Notes under the pieces: generated by a model
What the model saw: only the letters and a program-made list of their open reading frames with translations
Database searches by the model: none
Told to the model about the DNA's origin: nothing
Shown here: positions 32,281 to 43,271 of the stretch, piece by piece
Layout: each line of letters starts with the position of its first letter
Position numbering within the stretch: the stretch's first letter is position 1
From: Patella vulgata
Lineage: Eukaryota; Mollusca; Gastropoda; Patellidae
Length of the DNA stretch: 64,000 bases
Assembly (NCBI RefSeq): GCF_932274485.2
Contig: NC_065887.2
Span: 44,039,201 to 44,103,200, forward strand
Reading direction: 5' to 3'
Translations under genes and position numbers: made by a program

Positions 32281-32388
32281 TTATAATATACAGATACCAT
32301 TTAAGGAGATGTGTAATATAAAGTCGGATTATAAAACGCTCGGACTTATTTGATAAAAGAAAGGGGGAGTTTAAAGAGAAAGAACGTT

Positions 32389-32511
32389 CGTAGGACGGAG
32401 GGCCTGGCATGATACAGTACCTATCTAGTCGTTCGGATTGGACGAAACGTCAGCGAGCTCACCAAAACATTGTAGGACGTTAAGCCCCATTTCATTTTAT
32501 TTTATTTCTAA
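32389..32511 (+). mobile_element. SINE family A fragment, internally deleted
   Basis: GGGCCTGGCATGATAC, CTAGTCGTTCGGATTGGACG and the end TAGGACGTTAAGCCCCATTT plus an ATTTT tail are present. The middle part is missing. Confidence 0.75.
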
Positions 32512-32949
32512 CAATGAAGACATGATTTTTGTCATGGAGATTTTTAAGGCCATTAGCAGCCAATAATCAGATTAATCAATTATATTGACCACAAACACAC
32601 AAAAGAAATGATTTATTATTCTTACTGTTAAAAGGCGAAAATCGAACTTTTTTTTCTAAATTAGTGATAAAACAAATAAAGATGTTTTTGTTCCATTATG
32701 GATTCGTTTGGTTGAAGAAACAATAAACCCTTCGTTACTTTCTACTACCAATTAACATTATTCTTGGTTCTATGAGTGGAAAGGTTTTATTTAAACATAA
32801 TTGGTTCTTTATTTAAACAACGGCATCGTAATTTCTCTCATTTCAGTACAACACAAGATAAATTCCTTGCATGTGATTATAGGTAATATCTATACAAACA
32901 TACATACACGTTATTCTACTAAACAACATTGGAGAACAAGCCAAAGTTA

Positions 32950-35260
32950 TACATAAAATTGAAAAAAAAATGAAATATTAATTAATCAAGATTAAAATTT
33001 GTTTAACATATTAATAAACTTCTGGACTTGATTGAAGATGTTATTGTTAACGTCGAGACTGTAGTATGTTGAGCCGAAAAGTAAACAGTTGGGGTACTGA
33101 ATTTATGCCACTCTCGTATGCGATGGGATAAATGATTTAGGAAAAAGTTTAGTACAACATCGAATTCCTTTACTTTATCTTCGTATCGAGGGGAATAATG
33201 TATTTGTTGGTTCAAGATTTATGAGATTCTTAAGATAAGGATTAAATAGGTTATTGATAATTTTGTGTAGTAGTTTTTATTTGTGTCGATTTTGTCTTTC
33301 TTTGAGTGGTATGAACCAAATTTCTGCATAGAGGGAAGCATGGTTCGTACCCTTAACTACCCCACAAATAGTGCGTAGTGCTTTGAGTTGAAGGTATTTA
33401 GATAGTAGTCCGTGCACCCGTCCCAGAAAACATCGGCATAAAATCAAAGTGGGGCAGAATGAAGGTTGAATATTTAACAATTGTCTTTTTAAACGATATT
33501 TCAAGTAGCGAAGGCAGTTTACTAATTTTGATACTTTACTAATCCTACTATCAACGTGTCTGTTCCATTAGTGTTACGTTGCTCTTATTTTTTGAAAAAA
33601 AATTTCACAAGTTGTTTTCCTTTATTTTGTTAATGTAGAATGGTAATGAACTGCTCTTTTCATTTTCTTTGTTTTATTTGTTTCGTTTGAATTTGATTTA
33701 TCTGTTTAGTTTTTGATTGTTTAATTTTTGTTAATGAAGCTGATTCTTTTAAACTTCGTTTTTTATTTTTGAACTCTACTTGGTGTAGGTGTTCATCAGG
33801 TAATACCTCGACTGAGTTCAATATAGAGATTAGCCGGTTGATTTGTTGGATATAAACCTTTGAATAATAGCGCCTAACAGGCAGCTGTGTTTAATTATGT
33901 TCTCCAGATTTTGATTGTTTCTGTGTGTTTGAAGTATATGTTTGTGATATGCGCTTAGAAACACTTCACGTGTAATGAAGCGCTATTATAAATCGAACAA
34001 TAATAATAATAATTTACATGTGTTTTAAAAGGTAAATCCGAGGTGTTTATGTTCAGATACTTCCTTTATTCTGAGAGTTAGTGTTTCTGACTTGAGAAGG
34101 GTAAATGTCTCTAGCCATGTTTCTACCCATGTATTGATTGTTTGTATATCCTTGCATATCCTTGCGCATGCCTCTGGATCACCTGTTTTTAAGTAAAGAG
34201 AGGTATCATCAGCAACAAGACTGATGTTTAATTTTATATTATTCACATTGTCGTTTATATATAATAAAAATAATAACGGCCCCAATACACTTCCCTGTGG
34301 GGCGCCAGCGGGAATTCCCCTGGAGACCGAGGAGATTCCGTTGATTATAACACATTTTTGTCTATTATCAATTTAGTTCTTGAACCACAAAAGTAATCTT
34401 TCTCGGACCCCAGCAACATCCTCCTTTAACAGAATCCGACATGTCGGTGTACATTTTATGATCAATTGAAATACAGTTGAGCCACCTCAAAGGAAGCCAC
34501 TTTGGAGTGGAGTTAGTATTGAATTGTCCTTTAAGAAGTTAAAGACGTGTTTATATATTATTTTCTCAAATATTTTACAATAATGCTAAGGAAGGAAAAG
34601 GGGCTATATGGGTGTCCTATTTTGAAATAGCCATGATATTTGCAAATTTCCATAAATTTGGAACAGTGTGTGTATCTAGTGAAAATCAAAAAAGTTGGCA
34701 CAGGGGATTACTAATTTCATTTGGGATACATTTTAAAAATGCTGAGCTTTCTTCGACTGGACCAGAGGCTATTGATGCACCTAGGCTATTTATATACTTG
34801 TTGGGTCAGGTCTAGTATATTATTTACACCGGGAATAAAACTAGTTGTTTTAGTATGTAAGTCAATATTAAAATCTCCTAATATTATGCACTTGTCAATA
34901 GGATCAGTAATATCTTGTTGAGAGATATTGGACGATGAAGAGGGTGATCTATAAAAGTAGAAACTGGTTATGATTAGAGTTAATCTCTATCCAAATGGAT
35001 TCATTAGTTTCATTTTCTAGGTCATTTCTACGTTTGAATGATATGGAATTACGAACATAAATAATCACCCCACCACCGCGATTGTTTCTTTCTTTCCTGA
35101 CAGGCAGAGAGTAGCGAGGTAAAGTCATGGAATCAGATGTGATGTTTTTGTCAAGTCACGCTTCACTTAATGTTATTATATCAAAGCTAGTTAATTCTGC
35201 AGTTATTAAATCAAGTTTATTTTTAAGGCTCCTTACATTCAAATGCACGACTGAGAGTCA
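32950..35260 (-). mobile_element. Non-LTR retrotransposon (LINE), broken, with insertion
   Basis: Read on the minus strand, an APE-type endonuclease start is at about 35250 (LNVRSLKNKLDLITAELTSF, then a stop where Trp is usual before LDKNI). RGGGVIIYVRN and LGDFNID follow. The reverse transcriptase has GAPQGSVLGPLLFLLYINDN and the active-site box VADDTSLYL near 34200. The C-terminal part is at 33003-33530. Between RT and C-terminus, about 33535-34015 is foreign DNA ending in (ATT)n. The form fits the CR1/Jockey group; the clade is uncertain. It has several breaks and is dead. Confidence 0.85.
33535..34015 (+). repeat. Insertion inside the LINE, ending in (AAT)n
   Basis: Read on the plus strand, it ends ATGAAGCGCTATTATAAATC then GAACAATAATAATAAT. 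This recalls the ending at 2250-2337, so it is probably a smaller retroposon inserted into the LINE. Confidence 0.5.
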
Positions 35261-35374
35261 GTTATTGTTTTGTGTATTATTTGTGCCTTGATTGGGTTCG
35301 ATATTGACGCGGACGTTGAACACCAACTATCAACCAAGCAAGTCGAAATCCGAAATGCTTGGTTGTCAACCATA

Positions 35375-35520
35375 GACATGAAAGGGCGGTGTGTTTTAAC
35401 CACAGACATGAAAGGGCGGCGTGTTTTAACCACAGGCATGAAAGGGCGGCGTGTTTTAACCACAGGCATGAAAGGGCGGTGCGTTTTAACCACAGACATG
35501 AAAGGGCGGTGTGTTTTAAA
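35375..35520 (+). repeat. 30-bp minisatellite, 5 copies
   Basis: ATGAAAGGGCGGTGTGTTTT plus AACCACAGAC is repeated five times. As 30 is divisible by three, frames stay open on both strands. Confidence 0.95.
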
Positions 35521-36560
35521 AGAGAGATTGCATGGTTTATAAAAGTTGGCGTCAATTGTTTTCTACTTTGGGTACTTTTTTTGTGCAGATAGCGGCCATC
35601 TTGGATCTTCAAGATATCCGTCATGTACAAACCTATAGTTACCAATATCTCAGCTTCGTCACCCTGAAAATGTAGCCTAGAAGCTGGTTTTTGGATAGCG
35701 GGCCTATAAAAAATGAAAACCTATGGTAACTGGTAGCATTCGTGGAAATTTTCGCGCTTTTGTGCGGAACTTCCACATCCATCTTGGATCTGGTCCTCGG
35801 CTGTCTGGCTAAAAGGTTTTTAGTGTTCCTTGGGACTTGGATCAAAGTTTTTACAAGCCTTCCTCGTACATGTAGAACTTTTTATTCCCACGATGCTCAC
35901 AGAAACTGACAGCCCTGTGTAGACAATTCATGCTATTTTGTTTAAGACAAATATTTTTTTCAGAAGAAAAAAAGCGAGGTATTCGACTGACTGTGACATA
36001 TTGGACTGGATAGATTGAGACTAGTGACATATTGGTCTAGATAGATTGAGACTAGCATGGAAGGTGAATGTCTGAGTGTAACAGAACATGTGCGTGATTG
36101 GAAGTAAAAACATTTTAATCTACCTAGATCAGTAACTCCTAATAAAACCCAGACGAGAGTTATAATAGTAATATATAGGACACTGACTTCTTATATAATA
36201 TAAATAATCTATAAATTAATTACTATAATAATTCTTTCATAAACTTACTGGGTGTCGCATATCATGACCTTTAGATATTAACTCGACAATGGTTCTGTTA
36301 CTTGATGAATATAACTCTACAGAACATAAAATAGAACTAAAGATGATGGAAAAATTACGAAAATAGATTTTCAGGAAAATGGATATCTATTGCTGATACC
36401 TGATTTAATTTCAGGGGCGTATCCATACATACTCTAACATTATCCATTCTTCCATATTAAAATATGACTCATAGAAATTCCACTGACTTATCATTTAATT
36501 GATATGATGCATGCGAAGATGCTAGAATATTAGAACCGGTCGCTAAATGAATTCCTTTTA
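35521..36560. other. Intergenic, no gene seen
   Basis: There is nothing I can support beyond short direct repeats (for example GATAGATTGAGACTAG twice near 36010-36055). Confidence 0.4.
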
Positions 36561-36574
36561 TATGGAACAGGGAT

Positions 36575-37200
36575 TTACAATAGCGTAGCAGGGTAGGGTA
36601 GGAAAAGGGCTTTACAGTAGCGTAGCAGGGTAGGGTAAGAACAGGGCTTTACAGTAGCATAGCAGGGTAGGGTAGGAACAGGGCTTTACAGTAGCGTAGC
36701 AGGGTAGGGTAAGAACAGGGCTTTACAGTAGCGTAGCAGGGTAGGGTAAGAACAGGGCTTTACAGCAGCGTAGCAGGGTAGGGTAGGAACAGGGCTTTAC
36801 AGTAGCGTAGCAAGGTAGGGTAGGAACAGGGCTTTACAGTAGCGTAGCAGGGTAGGGTAGGAACAGGGCTTTACAGTAGCGTAGCAAGGTAGGGTAGGAA
36901 CACGGATTTACGATAGCCACCATCGTAGGGTAGGAACACGGATTTACGATAGCCACCATCGTAGGGTAGGAACACGGATTTACAGTAGCCACCATGGTAA
37001 GGTAGGAACACGGATTTACAGTATGTAGCAATGTAGGGTAGGAACAGGGCTTTACGGTAGCCACCAATGGTAGGATAGGAACAGGGCTTTACTGTAGCCA
37101 TCAGGTTAATTTAGGAACACTGATTTACAGTAGGGGCCAGGATTTTACAGTAACCACCAGGATAGGGTAGGGACAGGGCTTTTTAGTAGTTTCCAGGGTA
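36575..37200 (+). repeat. 37-bp minisatellite, about 16 copies
   Basis: Units of GGGCTTTACAGTAGCGTAGC plus AGGGTAGGGTAGGAACA dominate the left. In the right half the middle changes to GATAGCCACCATCG, so two subtypes form blocks. Confidence 0.95.
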
Positions 37201-37773
37201 AGGTAGGGACAATAGAGTGGCGCAATGGTTCGTCGAAAATCGGGTCTATTATACCCGTTAATTAATAATTGTTCAGATGTATACTTGTTTCTGAAATATA
37301 AGTGAACGAGATCAAAAATAAATCTCGCCTTTAGTTTTCGGTCCCTTTGTTCTGGTTGATATGAAGTTATATCACATATAAAGTTATTAATACGTGCATG
37401 ACATGACTTCTGTATTGAGTATTACTGTACAATAATATAACTAATCAGTCGTAATGAAGCCATTGATCTACATTGTCCTCGCTTAAAATCAGTTTTCTGC
37501 AACACGTCAAGTTCCTCGCGCTTAATTAAAAACGGAAGTTGATCTCAACAAGAAGTTGACCAGTCTAAACCAGTCATCTGTGCTTCCGGTAACGATTTTT
37601 TTATTTAAAAATAATTTTCCTTTTATTTTTATTATGTCGGTTGTTATATATGTTAGGTGGGTGAACAGTCGTACTTTAGAATTTTATACCTGTTAGGTGA
37701 ACTATAGTCACAAAGTCTATCGAGATTGCCATTGTTGCAAATGAACACGAAAGTCACCCTGAATCAATCATAT
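37201..37773. other. Intergenic, no gene seen
   Basis: No supported feature. Confidence 0.4.
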
Positions 37774-37789
37774 TCTTTAGTCGGGAGAT

Positions 37790-37945
37790 AAACGCAGCGT
37801 ACCTTGGTCACTAGTCAGCAGGGTCCCGGGGTTGATCCCTGCGTTCGTGGGTTCCGCGGGCTTTACAAACGTGTTTTGCCTTGTCAGTGGTAGAGGACAG
37901 ATGGCCTCGGAATGGACGTAAAACCGAGGTATGCCGCGTTGTATT
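37790..37945 (+). repeat. SINE-like fragment, related to family A
   Basis: CCCGGGGTTGATCCCTGCG resembles a B box. GCCTTGTCAGTGGTAGAGGA and ATGGCCTCGG...CGTAAAACCGAGG follow in the order seen in family A, but with little identity. It may be another SINE subfamily. Confidence 0.5.
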
Positions 37946-38025
37946 GTTTTTTTTTTATTTCTCCTTTTTTTATTATTGTTCAGTCTGCTACAATCTATTA
38001 GATATATGTCTACCGTGTTACGGGG

Positions 38026-38337
38026 ATCATGGTGGCTAAGCCTGGAGGTCAGGGTGCGAAAATTCATCCAGATTTTTTTCCGGCGTGGTTCCCCCTTGTC
38101 AGTGATGCAGGACAGAAGGCCTGACAATGACAACTGTGTAGTCGTTCGGATGTGAGGAACAACTGAGATCCCGTGCACACACTGGCGTGCACGTAAAAGA
38201 TCCCTTGACAATTGGAATTCGATATAAGAGTAGGCCGTAGTGCCACTGACCGGGCAACACTGTATGGTCTATGCCCGCCTTCATTAGCCCAGTCGGAGCA
38301 GAACAGTAGGTCGTTAAACCCCATTTCATTTCATTTC
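38026..38337 (+). mobile_element. SINE family A, near full length
   Basis: ATCATGGTGGCTAAG (A-box region, part of the head deleted), GGCGTGGTTCCCCCTTGTCA, GTCGTTCGGATG, GCACGTAAAAGATCCCTTGA and TCGTTAAACCCCATTTCATT are all in order. Confidence 0.9.
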
Positions 38338-38455
38338 TACCGTGTTCCTAGTAATTATGGCGGCTAACATTGCTTGTAACTAATATTATAAAGTACCAAG
38401 CCAAGTGGAAAACTCAAAACTCAAGTTCTTTCAATCAATAAAAAGCAAACGTCTT

Positions 38456-38577
38456 CATTGGTTACTATGTAGCCTACCATTGGTTACTACCATTGGTTAC
38501 TATGTATCCTACCATTGGTTACTATGTAGCCTACCATTGGTTACTACCATTGGTTACTATGTAGCCTACCATTGGTT
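38456..38577 (+). repeat. Tandem repeat of CCATTGGTTACTATGTAGCCTA type
   Basis: A CATTGGTTACTA core recurs about seven times with alternating short and long spacers, giving a 50-bp higher-order unit. Confidence 0.9.
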
Positions 38578-39059
38578 GTGGAAACTTCGCGAATGGATGG
38601 ACAGTGACAACATAATATTTCTAAAGCAGAGAAGAATTTTACAGAAAGATTTATATTGGTCAATGATACTGTAGATCATGTGATGACCGGATACAGACGC
38701 TTCCGACTGATCAATTTCTGTATCCGTATCGACGTCTTAATCATTTCAATAGACAATGACTAGGATATGGTTTATGGAATTGTTTACCAACCGGTAGAAA
38801 GAGTTGTGAAATATATATATATATATATATATATCCAACACACAACACAATCGATCCTAATTAATGGTCGGTCCAGCAGACAATCTCGCTAAAATCTAAA
38901 AATGACACATTTGAAATATCACATAATGGAAGGTGATACCCAGTTTTTAATGGTAGGTTGACACGCGCACTACACCTGCCATTGTTGTTGTCATGTTGAA
39001 TTAAAGGCCCGTATTATAGAAAGGAAACAGGTTGGACGAGATGCAAGCGTTAAGTTCTG

Positions 39060-39400
39060 GATGTGGGTAAATATCATAGTCCTGATATTGACCCCTGGTA
39101 GGGTTTCATCTTTCCCATATTCCTCATATTGACCACGGGTAAGTTTTCATCGTTCTTGTAGCCTTGACATTGACCCCTGGTAAGGTTTCGTCGTTGTCAC
39201 AGTTCTGATATTGACCCCTGGTAGGGTTTCATCTTTCTCATAGTCCTGATATTTACCCCTGGTAAGGTTTCATCGTTCTCGTAGCCCTGACATTGACCCC
39301 TGGTAAGGTATCGTCGTTCTCACAGCTCTGATATTGACCATTAGTAAGTTTTTGTCGTTCTCAGCGCTCTGGTACTGACCATTGGTCATTTTTCATAGTC
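39060..39400 (+). repeat. ~40-bp minisatellite, about 8 copies
   Basis: CTGATATTGACCCCTGGTAA plus GGTTTCATCGTTCTC recurs with many small changes. Confidence 0.88.
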
Positions 39401-40056
39401 CTGATATTAATACCTGAAGTTTCACCCCAATATAGGACACATCTCACCAATAATTCCTATGCCGTCAGCCACGAGACAAGGACAAAAGCTATTTTAGTCT
39501 TTTTCCCCTTTCTCTTTTCACCATTATGCATGGCAATATTTGTTGACTTTTTGGTGTAGAATTTAAAAAAGGGTTTGAATATACATTTTCTACCAGGTTT
39601 TGGTGAATATTCATTATTTTGAGGCGGAAGGATTCAAGAGTTAAGAGGTTGGCCAGGTTGAAATGTAGGGCGGAAAATTGCATGTTTATTTATCTCTACT
39701 TCCAGTTTGTATATCTCAAGTTCATACACGTTTTCTACCCAACGAAAATTTTGGGAAAAGTTATAGCCGGTCTAAGAGACGAGAATTAACATTAAAGTCA
39801 ATGGGGCCAAATGTATTTACCGAAAGTTGGATTTAATGATGTGTAATATTTATAAAATTATATTTAATTACCATGAGTAGAATTAATCCTCTAGTTCCAA
39901 GATCAGATTAATAAATGGATACAACATACATACAGTCTGGATCATCGTGGCTATAGATACAACATACATACAGTCTTATAGTCGATACAGTCTGGATTAT
40001 TGTGGCTATAAATATTTACTATCAATCAGATATCTGGACGCAAAAAGTTCAATTTA

Positions 40057-40186
40057 GCAGTGGGAGGAAACCGGAGGACCTGGAGAAAACCCCATGAGGT
40101 TGGACAGGCGACTCTACTCCTTGACACTTACAATCGGGGAATAGAAACCACGCCAGTTGACTCAATGATAGACCTTGGGATACAGG
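40057..40186 (-). mobile_element. SINE family B fragment, minus strand
   Basis: AGCAGTGGGAGGAAACCGGA, the ATGAGGTTGGACAGGCGACT block and GAAACCACGCCAGTTGACTC match the 5' half of family B. The 3' tail is missing. Confidence 0.85.
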
Positions 40187-40233
40187 TGTATTATTTAACA
40201 CACCGTGGAGCTACCGTCATATGAAAGGATAAC

Positions 40234-42872
40234 TTGCCAATATTATTTCATTGTTCATGGCTCAAACTGCAAATGTCAGTAGTTCAAAATACGTATTTTA
40301 GTTTTACAATTTACAATTCCCATTGCTCAACAATACCAATGTCACGGTGTTGAAATACAGAATACACTTTTCAATAATACAAAATACAGTAGAATAGTTA
40401 TTTTGCACATTACACTTCTGCATTCTGCATTTTGAAGAATAGACAAATGCATAATAGAACCTTGCATAGTAGAACATATACCTTATATGGGATGTACGAC
40501 GTACGTCATTTGCATACGGAAAAAAATCCGGACTATGACGGAAATTAATGATTTACGGGATAAAGCCATAAGGCCGAGGTCATTAGAAGGGGACAGTACT
40601 CGATTTTGTTAGTCTTCAACGTCCAGGCTCTATAATGTAATCAGTACGACGATTAGAGGATTCTGAAACATAATAGTCTGGTTTAACGAGACTATTCTTA
40701 TTTGTTCCCATCGGTAAAAACCCCCAGATATTTCAAGTGAATCAATTTCTTGTTAAAAATTAAATTGAATATCTTATTAATTGACAGGTCTCTAAAACTC
40801 TTTTTTTGGGTAAGATTAAAGAATCTTATAGTAACCGAGCGGAATCTCTCACCCGTATTCCAACACCCGGATTCGAAATGAAGTTAGCACACATATTCCT
40901 AGCGCCAATAAAAACCTAGATATAATTAATTATCACGAAAATAATTGTTACCTTTATATTAGAAAATAACATTTTAAGACATATTAATGCAAAGTATATA
41001 ATAATATGTAATAGACCCCCCCCCCCCCAAAAAAAAAAAAAATTGCTGAAATAAAGATCTTGGAGCCACCAAAGATAGTTTAGAAGTTATTGTGTGCGCA
41101 GTGAGCCTACCCAAACTCGATTCCCCACATAGTAACCGAGCGGAATCTCTCACCCGTATTCCAACCCCCGGATTCGAAATGAAGTTATATGGGATGTACG
41201 ACGTACGTCATTTGTATACGGAAAAAAATCCGGACTATGACGGAAATTAATGATTTACGGGATAAAGCCATAAGGCCGAGGTCATTAGAAGGGGACAGTA
41301 CTCGATTTTGTTAGTCTTCAACGTCCAGGCTCTATAATGTAATCAGTACGACGATTAGAGGATTCTGAAACATAATAGTCTGGTTTAACGAGACTATTCT
41401 TATTTGTTCCCATCGGTAAAAAACCCCAGATATTTCAAGTGAATCAATTTCTTGTTAAAAATTAAATTGAATATCTTATTAATTGACAGGTCTCTAAAAC
41501 TCTTTTTTTGGGTAAGATTAAAGAATCTTATAGTAACCGAGCGGAATCTCTCACCCGTATTCCAACCCCCGGATTCGAAATGAAGTTAGCACACATATTC
41601 CTAGCGCCAATAAAAACCTAGATATAATTAATTATCACGAAAATAATTGTTACCTTCATATTAGAAAATAATATTTTAAGACATATTAATGCAAAGTATA
41701 TAATAATATGTAATAGACACCCCCCCCCCCCAAAAAAAATAAAAAAAATTGCTGAAATAAAGATCTTGGAGCCACCAAAGCTAGTTTAGAAGTTATTGTG
41801 TGCGCAGTGAGCCTACCCAAACTCGATTCCCCACATATTTAGTATGTTTACGGTAATATATCTCCAAAAACCAGCATAGAAGGCTTCTGGATTTTTGTAT
41901 TCTAGTAGTTTATTCATCCCTTGACTCTGTGAAATACAAAACATGTTGCCACCAAAGCTGGTTCGGGTGCTTTTTGATGAAACGTGGGTGTACCCCTTGT
42001 TTATTGTACCCACGAACCCCGCCTCGAATCCGGTGCTGGGAACTTTTCGGTGGTATTACTCGATACCCCAACATAGAAAGTTAATGAAATTTGGCATGTT
42101 CTCACCTTATGCATCTGTCGATTTGGTGAAATAAAGATCTTGGAGCCACCAAAGCTAGTTTAGAAGTCATTGCGTGCGCAGAGAGCCTACCCTAACCCGA
42201 TTCCCCCACATATTTAGTACGTTTACGGTAATATATCTCTAAAAGCCAGCATAGGAGGCTTCTGGATTTTTCTATTCTAGTAGTTATTCATTCCTTGACT
42301 CTGTGAAATACCGGTTTGGAGTGCTTTTTGGTGCAGTGTGGACGTACCCCTTGTTTATTGCACCTGCGATATATTTTTTTTCATGGGGGGGGGGGGGGGT
42401 CTATTACATATATACTTTGCATTAATATGTCGTTTTCTAATATAAAGGTAACAATTATTTTCGTGATAATTATATCTAGGTTTTTATTGGCGCTAGGAAT
42501 ATGTGTGCTAACTTCATTTCGTATCCAGGTGACCTTCTGGCTTTATCGCGTAAATTATTAATTTCCGTCATAGTCCGGACTTTTTTCCGTATGCAAATGA
42601 CGTTCGTCGTAGATTCCAGATAAGGTATATGTTCTACTATGCAAGGTTCTATTATGCATTTGTCTATTATGCAAAATGCAGAATGCAGAAGTGTAATGTG
42701 CAAAATAACTATTCTACTGTATTTTGTATTATTGAAAAGTGTATTCTGTATTTTAACACCGTGGCATTGGTATTGTTGAGCAATGGAAATTGCAAATTGT
42801 AAAACTAAAATACGTATTTTGAACTACTGACATTTGCAGTTTGCACCGTGAACAATGAAATAATATTGGCAA
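40234..42872. mobile_element. 2.6-kb composite element with long inverted arms
   Basis: The left arm (40234-41028) starts TTGCCAATATTATTTCATTG; the right arm (42385-42872) ends with its inverse, CAATGAAATAATATTGGCAA. The arms match over hundreds of bases, including the CATTTGTCTATTATGCA region, except about 300 bp lost from the right. A poly-C run closes the left arm and a poly-G run opens the right. A 702-bp direct duplication of the left part (40485-41186, then 41187 on) is almost unchanged. No transposase is visible. It looks like a foldback-type or non-autonomous DNA transposon. Confidence 0.75.
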
Positions 42873-42876
42873 CGTT

Positions 42877-43045
42877 TTTCTTCCATACCGTCATACTCAT
42901 CAACACAGCGTGGAGCTACCGTCATACTCATCGACACACCGTGGAGCTCTGTCATACTCATCGACACACCGTGGAGCTCTGTCATACTCATCGACACACC
43001 GTGGAGCTATCGCTATACTCATCGAAACACCGTGGCTCTATGACT
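42877..43045 (+). repeat. 30-bp minisatellite, target of the composite element
   Basis: The unit GTCATACTCATCGACACACC plus GTGGAGCT recurs about five times. One unit-like stretch (ACACCGTGGAGCTACCGTCA, 40200-40219) lies on the far side of the composite element in the same orientation, which suggests insertion into a minisatellite. Confidence 0.88.
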
Positions 43046-43100
43046 GAGAACTCCAATAATTAAAAAGTGTAAAAGGTCGAATGATGGCGATTATTTATTT

Positions 43101-43271
43101 TCAGGTTGCTATCGCACGCCCAGTGTTGAGTTTAAATTTCTTCAATAGATCCGACGGGCAATAGGCACAACCCGGGCATCGATGACCTTGGTACGTAATA
43201 TAAGCATGTATATATTCAGATGAACTGCACGTTCCGGGAAATGCACACCTGGTAACCGGACACCTGTCTAC
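43101..43271 (-). CDS. Six-Cys gene exon 3: second repeat and stop
   Basis: After TTGTATTCCAG, 56 codons begin VDRCPVTRCAFPGTCSSSEY and pass RCPGCAYCPSDLLKKFKLNT to a TGA at 43101. The six Cys align with those of exon 2, and the tail is basic. Confidence 0.78.
   Translation of the reverse strand, partial: VDRCPVTRCAFPGTCSSSEYIHAYITYQGHRCPGCAYCPSDLLKKFKLNTGRAIAT

Noticed and set aside
35239-35645. Overlapping repeat-rich frames on both strands
   Set aside because: A 30-bp minisatellite keeps frames open on both strands. There is no start context or domain.
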